A DNA stretch of 34,498 bases from Anaerolineae bacterium. Its GTDB lineage: Bacteria > Chloroflexota > Anaerolineae > B4-G1 > SLSP01. A program made the translations under genes and the position numbers. Location: the NCBI GenBank assembly GCA_016931315.1, contig JAFGFB010000065.1, positions 1 to 34,498 of the forward strand, written 5' to 3'. Below the pieces are notes generated by a model. The model was given only the letters and a program-made list of their open reading frames with translations. It did not search any database and was not told the origin of the DNA. How positions within the stretch are numbered: the stretch's first letter is position 1; each line of letters opens with the position of its first letter. Below are positions 27,698 through 34,498 of the stretch, one piece after another.

Positions 27698-30355
27698 ATG
27701 TTTAGCCAACCCGAAGTGCAAATCACCGCTGCCAACACAGACCTCTGGTGGATGCTGACCAGCATCGCCTTATTGGCAGCGCTTGGTCTGTGGCGCTGGC
27801 ATGTCCGCTCCATGCAACAGCGCCACCGCGAGATGGAAGCCACCATCGCAACGCGTACGGCTGAGCTGCGCCTCTTCTCCCACGCGGTCGAACAAAGCGC
27901 TGCCAGCATTGTCATCACCGATCTCCAAGGCAACATCCAGTTCGTCAATCCTGCTTTCAGCACCATCACCGGTTATGCCGCCGCAGAGGTATTGAGACAG
28001 AACCCCCGCCTGCTCCAATCCGGGCTGACACCACCGGAGACATACACAGCGTTATGGAAGGCGCTCAAACGTGGGGAGGATTGGTCTGGAGAATTCATCA
28101 ACAAGCGCAAAGATGGCAGCATCTTCTACGAACGCGCCACAATCTCGCCAGTGAAGAATGAAACCGGCGCCATCACACACTACCTTGCGATCAAAGAAAA
28201 CATCACGGCACAGAAAAAAGCTGAGATTGCCCTGCGTGAAAGCGAAGGACTGCTGCAACTGACTTTTGAGAACACCAACATCGGCATAGGACTCCTCAAT
28301 CTGGAAGGCTATTTCACACGCGTCAACCCACAGTTATGCGCGATATTCGGCTATACTCGGGAAGAAATGCTCTCACTTCCCTTCGACACGCTCATTCACC
28401 CCGCTTACCGGGATGCCAGCCCGCTGTTCGTGCAACATCTGCGGGCAGAAAAGTCACATCGCACGACTTTCGAGCAGCAATACTACCACCAGGATGGACA
28501 TATCATTTGGGGACTCACTTCCAGCACGTTGGTGCGCGATACCCAGAGCGCGCCACTCTACTATGTGGTGCATGTGCAGGATATCACGAGCGAAAAGCAA
28601 GCCGAGGCGGCGCTACGCGAAAGCGAAGAACGTTTCGCCGCGGTACTCAACAGCCTGCAAGCCGCCATCTATGTAGCGGATATGGAATCCCACGAACTCC
28701 TTTTTGTCAATCATCAGCTGTGCCGGGATTTCGGGGCTGTCGAGGGCCAACACTGCTGGGAAGTACTTCATACCGGGCAGGTTGGCCCCTGTGAATCCTG
28801 CACCAACCCACAGCTGCTCACACCCACGGGTGAAGCCGCCCCCCCCATCCTCCGGGAGTACCAGGATCCCCAAAGCGGGAAGTGGTATCAAATCTACAAT
28901 GAGGCCATCCACTGGATTGATGGGCGATGGGTACAGCTGAACGTCACCACCGACATCACCGACCTGAAGCAAGCTGAGCAGCGCTTGCTAACGCAACAAC
29001 GGCAGCTGGTCACGCTGGAAGAGCGCGAGCGCATCGGACGAGAGCTCCACGATGACCTGGGGCAGATGCTGAGCTACATCAATGTGCAGACGCAGGCGGT
29101 CCAAACACTGCTGGCGCAAGACAAAACCGCGCCCGCAAAAGAGGCCCTCAAGCAGCTGGTACAAGCGGCGCAGGCTGCGCACAGCGACCTGCGCCGCTAC
29201 ATCCTCGGCATTCGCGGTGAATCAGCGCCAGGCGCGTCGGCGGCGCCCAGTACCTTCTTGAAAGCACTTCAGCATTATCTGGATGAACTGCAGCATAACT
29301 ATGCTTTCCAGGTCGAACTCGAGCTGCCAGAAGAGGACCTGACACACGCGCTGACGCCGGAAGTAGAGGGGCAATTGCTGCGCATCATCCAGGAGGCGCT
29401 GGCAAACGCGCGGAAACACTCCGGCATCCTGGAAGCGCGGCTCAGTTTCAGTCTCAGCCCTGAGCAAGTGCAGGCGCTTGTCGAGGATCACGGGAAAGGC
29501 TTTGAGCCGGCTGCAGTAAGTAGCGTTGCAGGGCAACCAACCTCCCCAGGTGACCCGCACTTCGGCCTGGGCATTATGGCGGAACGCGCCGCCCAGGTTG
29601 GTGGCAGCGTACGCCTCCATAGCCGACCGGGTCAGGGCACACGGGTGGTCATCATGATGCCGCGAGCGCTCAGCGCGCCAGCAACCGGCGCGACGCCAAA
29701 ACCAGGGCTACGAGTGTTGCTCGCGGATGACCATCACCTGTTCGTGGCAGGATTGCGCACACTGTTGGCAGCACGCGGGATACAGGTGGTCGGCATAGCG
29801 CACAACGGGCTGGAAGCACAGGCGCAGGCGCGCGCTCTGGCGCCGGAGATCATTCTCATGGATGTCAATATGCCCATCTGCGATGGCATCGAAGCCACGC
29901 GCCGCATCAAAGCCGAACTGCCGGATGTGAAAATCGTGATGCTGACGATGGCGGCGGATGATGAGACCTTATTTGCTGCGCTCCAGGCGGGCGCCTCCGG
30001 CTATCTGCTCAAAAGCCTGCAAGGGGATGAATTCCACCGTCTTCTGCAAGACCTGGCACGAGGTGAAGCAGTATTAGCGCCGGGACTCGCGCAGCGCGTG
30101 CTGACCGCCTTCGCGCAGCAGAGCGCCGCGCCGGCCGAAGAAGCCCCCTTGCCCATTCCCGAACTCACCCGCCAACAAACCGCCATCCTTGATCGCCTGG
30201 CGCAAGGGCTGACCTACAAAGAAATCGGCGCGCAGCTACACCTCAGCGAGCGCACCATCCGCTACCACGTAGGTCAAATTCTGGAACGGCTCCAGTTGGA
30301 AAGCCGGCGCGAAGCCATTACCTATGCCCGCAACCGGGGTTTAGGGTCGCAATAG
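27698..30355 (+). CDS. Single-chain two-component regulator: TM, three PAS, HisKA_3 kinase, receiver, LuxR HTH
   Basis: The 885-residue protein joins a NarX/DesK-type sensor kinase to a NarL-type response regulator. An N-terminal helix (about 13-33, WWMLTSIALLAALGLW) and a short coiled stretch lead to three PAS domains (about 55-170, 180-300, 310-430). The third has a Cys cluster (HTGQVGPCESC). The HisKA_3 domain has phospho-His451 in GRELHDDLGQ; the ATPase follows (EALANARKHS, HFGLGIMAERAAQVGG). After about residue 668 a receiver starts (LLADDHHLF) with phospho-Asp722 (ILMDVNMP). A LuxR-type helix-turn-helix ends the chain (about 810-875, LTYKEIGAQLHLSERTIRYH). An AGGAG at 27683-27687 supports ATG 27698; an in-frame start at 27554 would translate the hairpin region. 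If the helix is a real anchor, the DNA-binding domain would be tethered to the membrane. Likely targets are neighbouring genes, which is inference. Confidence 0.92.
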   Translation: MFSQPEVQITAANTDLWWMLTSIALLAALGLWRWHVRSMQQRHREMEATIATRTAELRLFSHAVEQSAASIVITDLQGNIQFVNPAFSTITGYAAAEVLRQNPRLLQSGLTPPETYTALWKALKRGEDWSGEFINKRKDGSIFYERATISPVKNETGAITHYLAIKENITAQKKAEIALRESEGLLQLTFENTNIGIGLLNLEGYFTRVNPQLCAIFGYTREEMLSLPFDTLIHPAYRDASPLFVQHLRAEKSHRTTFEQQYYHQDGHIIWGLTSSTLVRDTQSAPLYYVVHVQDITSEKQAEAALRESEERFAAVLNSLQAAIYVADMESHELLFVNHQLCRDFGAVEGQHCWEVLHTGQVGPCESCTNPQLLTPTGEAAPPILREYQDPQSGKWYQIYNEAIHWIDGRWVQLNVTTDITDLKQAEQRLLTQQRQLVTLEERERIGRELHDDLGQMLSYINVQTQAVQTLLAQDKTAPAKEALKQLVQAAQAAHSDLRRYILGIRGESAPGASAAPSTFLKALQHYLDELQHNYAFQVELELPEEDLTHALTPEVEGQLLRIIQEALANARKHSGILEARLSFSLSPEQVQALVEDHGKGFEPAAVSSVAGQPTSPGDPHFGLGIMAERAAQVGGSVRLHSRPGQGTRVVIMMPRALSAPATGATPKPGLRVLLADDHHLFVAGLRTLLAARGIQVVGIAHNGLEAQAQARALAPEIILMDVNMPICDGIEATRRIKAELPDVKIVMLTMAADDETLFAALQAGASGYLLKSLQGDEFHRLLQDLARGEAVLAPGLAQRVLTAFAQQSAAPAEEAPLPIPELTRQQTAILDRLAQGLTYKEIGAQLHLSERTIRYHVGQILERLQLESRREAITYARNRGLGSQ

Positions 30356-30400
30356 GTATTTTACACGCCCCTCAAGCCATTTTCCCCAAACCGACAGTCA

Positions 30401-30427
30401 CCGACAGTCAAAAGACTGTCGGTTTTA
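30401..30427 (+). terminator. Terminator of the hybrid kinase gene, with duplicated left arm
   Basis: ccgacagtc (30401-30409) pairs with gactgtcgg (30414-30422) over an aaaa loop and is followed by tttta. The ten bases ccgacagtca occur twice in tandem (30391-30400 and 30401-30410), so either copy could pair with the right arm. Related cgacagtgac occurs again at 30438-30447. Confidence 0.85.
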
Positions 30428-30442
30428 TGTCGCTTAACGACA

Positions 30443-30471
30443 GTGACAGCACCCGCGGATTAGGTTAAAAT
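30443..30471 (+). promoter_or_regulatory. Predicted promoter of the receiver-like/SdrD_B gene pair
   Basis: GTGACA (30443-30448) and TAAAAT (30466-30471) are spaced by exactly 17 bases, each one mismatch from consensus. Together with the terminator just upstream this separates the pair from the kinase gene. Confidence 0.6.
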
Positions 30472-30484
30472 TAAACCAGAATAG

Positions 30485-30497
30485 AGTTCTTAGAACT
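30485..30497. promoter_or_regulatory. Operator-like inverted repeat agttct-t-agaact
   Basis: A perfect 6-1-6 inverted repeat lies just past the expected transcription start and 15 bases before the ATG at 30513. The site is placed where a bound regulator would block elongation. The LuxR-type protein encoded upstream is one possible ligand; nothing in the sequence proves it. Confidence 0.4.
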
Positions 30498-30512
30498 AAG
30501 GGGCGTGTAGCT

Positions 30513-30905
30513 ATGCAGCATATCGTGGTCTGTGGAGACTCACTTTATCTCGAGGGAATTATCGAAGGCCTGGGCAACCAGATTACACTGACCGTGACCC
30601 GTGTGAACCTGCGGCATGAAGAAGCGCTGTCGCGCATCACACTGCTGGCGCCAGATGCCATCCTTGTCGAAGCGACGGCGATCCAGGGAGAGACTGCGTT
30701 TACCCTGCTGCGGCAGGGCTTCCCCATAATCATCCTGGACCTGAACGACAGCCAGATCACCGTGCTCAAAGGGCGTCGCACGGCCGCCAACGGCCTGGCG
30801 GATTTAGCGCAAGTCATTCATAGCCTGGGCGAAGGCAACCAGCAACGGGTCGCTAGAGCAGCCCCAATGCGTGATGCAATTTCACTAACAGCATCGAGAA
30901 TATAG
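30513..30905 (+). CDS. Small receiver-like protein with Glu at the phospho-acceptor position
   Basis: The 130-residue protein follows the receiver pattern: a first strand with HIVVCGDSLYLEGI (only one of the two usual acidic residues, Asp9), EEALSRITLLAPDAILVE, and IIILDLNDSQITVLKGRR. The position where receivers carry phospho-Asp is Glu53. There is no output domain; the last 25 residues look disordered. Such proteins usually act by protein-protein contact, and Glu can mimic the phosphorylated state, so it may be locked on. The family assignment is by pattern only. The stop codon overlaps the AGGAGG of the next gene, nine bases before its ATG, so the two are likely translationally coupled. 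Its own ribosome site (aagggg, 30498-30503) is moderate. Confidence 0.7.
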   Translation: MQHIVVCGDSLYLEGIIEGLGNQITLTVTRVNLRHEEALSRITLLAPDAILVEATAIQGETAFTLLRQGFPIIILDLNDSQITVLKGRRTAANGLADLAQVIHSLGEGNQQRVARAAPMRDAISLTASRI

Positions 30906-30914
30906 GAGGGAAAA

Positions 30915-33900
30915 ATGACTCGAAAAATTCGGACACGGCAATTGATCAATGGCTTTCTGGCACTCATGCTTGCCCTGAGCAGCATGAGCGCCCTGCTCCC
31001 CGCGCAACCGGCAGCGGCGGCGGGCGAGCTAACCATCACCATTATCGCGGCGCCCAATCTAGTGGTGGACTCAAACGCACTTTCACCTTCAACTTATGCG
31101 CCTAAAGTGGCCACGGTTATTGGGAAAATCTGCAATAATACCGCCACGGATATCACAAATGTGACGGCACACATCGGCGATTATGCAAACAACACTCCCG
31201 GCAGCTACCCGGTACGCACCAATCCCACCGTGGCGGGCCTTACCTATCGTGGAACGTATGCTTTCAGCCACCTGGGTGGAACCACCGATGCCACCCGTTT
31301 TGCGGGCACGGTGCCGGCCAATTCCTGCGTCTACCAGTATTGGTCCTTCGAGTACCCCCACCTCGCCATCAACGATGCCACCGGCAACACGATTCCCACC
31401 TGGGGTGTGGATGTCAAACCCGATGATGATCTGTCCCTCGACTTCGACATGTGGGTAACCGGCGGCGGCTACAGCGATAACGACTCGCACACCATGACCA
31501 TGCGCAACGAAATCTCTGCCATGGCCAACAAGATCAAGCCCAATGGCAATCCCGCCGGAGAGTGGTTCAATACCGATACCAGCACCGTCTATCCCGGTCA
31601 AACAGTGACCACCAACGGTATCCTGTACCGTCTAGGCAACATAAATCAGGGTTTCGATAACGACGGCGATGGCGCCCCCGATTATAACGCCTGGCTTCAA
31701 CCCTTCGGCGACCCCGCCTATGATCCTTCCTGCTTCCGCATGGTGGGTGTGACTGGCGTGCTCACGGTGACGCGCAGTTCCGGCAACCCTGATCTGGTGA
31801 TGCCCATCAATAACAACCTCTACTTCACGAACCTGCCGCCGGACAATACCGATGTGCGCGGCCTGGTCTACTATGAGTTCCTGGCGCTGGGCGGCGCCTG
31901 CACAGTGCCAATTTCCCCCTATCAGGAAGTGGCCTCCGGTTCGGATAATGAGAAATTCAACGGCGATTATGGCACAGGTGTCCCGGCACTCATGAGCTTC
32001 GAGCCGGAAGTGATTGTGGATAAAACCGGCAACACCACCGTGGCCGAACCCGGTACAATCACCTATTTCATGCCGTTCTACAACAATAGCGACAAAGCCT
32101 CCGCAGGCTTGACGCTCTCCACCAGTGGCATCTATGCACCGCTGATGATTCAAGACCTGGTACCCGAGGGCTTGCAATACGTCTGCGGCACCGCAAACGT
32201 GATCGATCGCACGCCGAGCACCCTGGGCTATACGATCCTTTATTCCAAAGATAGCGGTGCCACCTGGGGTAGCGAAACCGCGACCTGGGCGGCGTGTTCA
32301 ACGACCGGCGCTTTCGTCAGCCCGGATGCCGGCAAGCGCATTGCCCTCCGCTTCGAGCTCACCGAGCCACTACCCAAGAAAACCGGCAGTCCGGCGCCCG
32401 GCGCCACAGCGACCTTCGATGCGCGTGTGCCCGACACTTACAGCAGTGGTGGGGGTTCCCCCCTGGTCGAGAACTGCGCGCAAGCCAGCTTCGGCGGCGC
32501 AGCGCCCTTTGCAGAGGAATGCGCCAGCACCCTGGTTGAGGGAACCGGCTCCATCGGCGACCGTGTATGGCAGGATGAGAACCGCGACGGCAACCAAACG
32601 GCCGAATTGGGCATCAGTGGAATCAAGGTTTCGCTGTACTACGATAAAAACGGCGACGGCAAGCTGGATAGCGGCGATGTCTGGTTGAAGGACCAGGACA
32701 CCTCCGGCACGGGGACGTCCAACTACGACTTCACGCAGCTTCCCGCTGGCAAGTACATCGTCAAGGTAGATACCACCGATAGCGACCTGCCCACCGGTTA
32801 CGGTCCCACCACGGCGACCTATTACGCCGTGACATTGGCCACCGGGCAGGACTACAACGACGCCGATTTCGGTTTTGGGCCTACACTGGACGTGAACAAG
32901 AGTCTGGTCACGTTCAACCCGGCGGTGGTAGGCGAAACGGTGACTTTCAAAATCGAACTGACCAACCAGCTGCCAGGCAACGGCACCGCCACAGGCGGCT
33001 GCGTGTATTATGTCTGGCCGAACACCACAGGCACGGGTGAGTTCACCAATCCCAGTTTTGCAGCCGGCGCTCCAAACAGCACCTATGCCACGATTGACCT
33101 GAGCACAGGCAAGACAGCTTATCTCACAGCATCCTCATTCGATTCGGGGGGGCGGACTAGCGGTATCGTGAGCGTTGAAGCCGTATCCCGTTTCTATCTG
33201 GGAGCCAAGTTTGTGGATGATCTGATGAACTTCCAGATGACGGGCGGGGCCTCCACCTGGGCGCCGGGGAATTTCACGCTCACGCAGCTCAACGCCTTCG
33301 CCCCTGGTGAGGGTTTTGCCGGTTATCTCTATTCCACGGCGCCCATCCCCGGAACCAGCGCACCGGGTGGGGCGTGGGATTGGGCCGACTTTGATGCAGC
33401 CATCGTGTTGAGCCTGAACCATGTGAAAAACGCCGGACCGGAAAAGACCACGGCCTCGATCAATGTGGATGCACTGGGTTTCCGCGTCACTACCGACGAC
33501 ACCTCCTGTGTTAACGGCGATACAACCATTGCAGAGCTGCCTCTCACTGATACTTACAACACCACCTACCTGAAATTCCTCTATGCAGACCCGGCGCCCA
33601 CCAGCCACGATGCCGGTACAGGTACACTCACCTGGGAAAACCTCGGCCCGCTCTATGCCGGCGGCGTGCGCACGGTCACGGTCAACTTCGAAGCCCTGGC
33701 GACCATTGCCGCGCCCGGAACCACCAACGCCGCCGGCGTCACCAACGCCAGGTTCAGCAGCGGACGCAGCGTGAATGATGATAGCGACACTGCCCAGGTC
33801 GAAATCAACACAAGTTACTCTATCTCCGGCTACACCTGGGTGGATGCCAACAACAACGCTTGGTCAGGCACCACCGGCTATGATACCATCCCTACCACCG

Positions 33901-34498
33901 ACCAGGCTCTCCCCAATGTACAGATGGACCTCTACGTCTGTGCCGACGCGGATGGTGTCCCCATCGCTCAAGATACCAAGCGCAACTCAACCTGTGGCAA
34001 CGACGGAGAATACTGGAAACTGGTCGAAAGCACATACACCGATGGCAGTGGCTATTACCTTTTCGATGGACTTCGCCCGGGTTATTACAACGTTCAGGCC
34101 AACGGGACCGCACTTCCCGCAGGCATGACCACGCAAACGGCTGAGGCGACCGGAGATGCCAATGGTACCGGCGCCACTGGCGGCAACGGTGAATGGAACG
34201 ATCGCGCTACTGCCGTCAAGAACCTTCATCACCTTGGCAGCAGCACCAGCCGCACCATGGTCAACTTCGGTTATCGCAACGCCACCAATGGCACGGTGAC
34301 CGGCTACGTCTGGCAGGATAGCGACAGGGACAATGTCTGGGATGCCAGCGAACTGCCCATCCCCGGCGCAGCAGCCACGCTGTACCGCTGCGATCCTGAT
34401 CCCAACACCTGCACAGAGGTAGGCAGCACGACCACTGATAACAACGGTTACTATCAGTTCAGCAACGTAGCGCCGACGACGGGTAGTCAGACCTACAA
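30915..34498 (+). CDS. Secreted giant protein with SdrD_B and DUF11-like domains, 3' end outside window
   Basis: From ATG 30915, just after AGGAGGG, a frame stays open to the window end, giving at least 1,194 residues. The N-terminus (MTRKIRTRQLINGFLALMLA, then PAAAAG) is a signal peptide with cleavage near residue 35. About 500 residues of beta-rich sequence follow, including a DUF11-like part (VIVDKTGNTTVAEPGTITYF). SdrD_B-like domains begin near residue 544 (GSIGDRVWQDENRDGN), near 970 (YSISGYTWVDANNNAW) and near 1122 (GTVTGYVWQDSDRDNVW). Their D.N.DG-type loops normally bind calcium and stiffen surface stalks. Another DUF11-like domain (LDVNKSLVTFNPAVVGETVTF) lies between the first two. 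A surface structural or adhesive role is likely. Whether it ends in the shared module, a YLPL tail or another anchor is not visible. Confidence 0.85.
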   Translation, partial: MTRKIRTRQLINGFLALMLALSSMSALLPAQPAAAAGELTITIIAAPNLVVDSNALSPSTYAPKVATVIGKICNNTATDITNVTAHIGDYANNTPGSYPVRTNPTVAGLTYRGTYAFSHLGGTTDATRFAGTVPANSCVYQYWSFEYPHLAINDATGNTIPTWGVDVKPDDDLSLDFDMWVTGGGYSDNDSHTMTMRNEISAMANKIKPNGNPAGEWFNTDTSTVYPGQTVTTNGILYRLGNINQGFDNDGDGAPDYNAWLQPFGDPAYDPSCFRMVGVTGVLTVTRSSGNPDLVMPINNNLYFTNLPPDNTDVRGLVYYEFLALGGACTVPISPYQEVASGSDNEKFNGDYGTGVPALMSFEPEVIVDKTGNTTVAEPGTITYFMPFYNNSDKASAGLTLSTSGIYAPLMIQDLVPEGLQYVCGTANVIDRTPSTLGYTILYSKDSGATWGSETATWAACSTTGAFVSPDAGKRIALRFELTEPLPKKTGSPAPGATATFDARVPDTYSSGGGSPLVENCAQASFGGAAPFAEECASTLVEGTGSIGDRVWQDENRDGNQTAELGISGIKVSLYYDKNGDGKLDSGDVWLKDQDTSGTGTSNYDFTQLPAGKYIVKVDTTDSDLPTGYGPTTATYYAVTLATGQDYNDADFGFGPTLDVNKSLVTFNPAVVGETVTFKIELTNQLPGNGTATGGCVYYVWPNTTGTGEFTNPSFAAGAPNSTYATIDLSTGKTAYLTASSFDSGGRTSGIVSVEAVSRFYLGAKFVDDLMNFQMTGGASTWAPGNFTLTQLNAFAPGEGFAGYLYSTAPIPGTSAPGGAWDWADFDAAIVLSLNHVKNAGPEKTTASINVDALGFRVTTDDTSCVNGDTTIAELPLTDTYNTTYLKFLYADPAPTSHDAGTGTLTWENLGPLYAGGVRTVTVNFEALATIAAPGTTNAAGVTNARFSSGRSVNDDSDTAQVEINTSYSISGYTWVDANNNAWSGTTGYDTIPTTDQALPNVQMDLYVCADADGVPIAQDTKRNSTCGNDGEYWKLVESTYTDGSGYYLFDGLRPGYYNVQANGTALPAGMTTQTAEATGDANGTGATGGNGEWNDRATAVKNLHHLGSSTSRTMVNFGYRNATNGTVTGYVWQDSDRDNVWDASELPIPGAAATLYRCDPDPNTCTEVGSTTTDNNGYYQFSNVAPTTGSQTY

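Noticed and set aside
31089-32177. Two antisense frames of 170 and 181 codons
   Set aside because: They lie opposite the open SdrD_B protein frame, which has a signal peptide and recognisable domains; the antisense products are low-complexity shadows.

Overview
The window reads as a piece of a Chloroflexota chromosome, most likely from the class Anaerolineae. This rests on the mix of very long secreted multidomain proteins (DUF11, SdrD_B, SpaA-like, GEVED and lamin-tail modules), a gingipain-type peptidase ending in an IYLPLVIR tail, PAS-rich NarL-type signalling, and moderately GC-rich codon use. The taxonomic call is inference; no marker gene or rRNA is present. I see no tRNA, rRNA, CRISPR array, transposase or phage gene.

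Layout. Bases 1-2520 hold the end of a family-5 solute-binding protein and two permeases (DppB- and DppC-like) of a peptide-type ABC importer, with a perfect hairpin between binding protein and first permease. No ATPase genes follow. A convergent membrane protein of unknown function (2642-3841, minus) shares a bidirectional terminator with them. Then comes a secreted protein with five SpaA/Cna-B-like repeats and a C-terminal LysM domain (4004-5806), and on the minus strand a very large C25 (gingipain-family) cysteine peptidase with six DUF11 repeats (6030-11339).

From 12016 to 27451 three giant plus-strand genes follow: a double-GH13 amylopullulanase, an ExeM/NucH-like extracellular nuclease, and a subtilase with PA, P and GEVED domains. 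All three end in the same roughly 325-bp module, a fibronectin-III-like domain, followed by a hydrophobic segment that carries basic residues after it in two of the three. The module is nearly identical at DNA level, although the enzymes in front of it are unrelated. This is the best candidate here for an undescribed system: a common surface-sorting or anchoring tag that appears to be homogenised by recombination.

The last third has a single-chain two-component regulator (TM, three PAS, HisKA_3 kinase, receiver, LuxR-type HTH; 27698-30355). It is followed by a two-gene unit with its own promoter: a small receiver-like protein with Glu at the phospho-acceptor position (30513-30905), and a secreted giant with SdrD_B repeats that runs off the window end (30915 onward).

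Together the genes look like an exoenzyme locus: starch, nucleic acid and protein degraded outside the cell, enzymes held at the surface by shared tails, peptides taken up by the importer, and a PAS-based regulator next to the surface-protein unit. The functional links are inferred from adjacency only.
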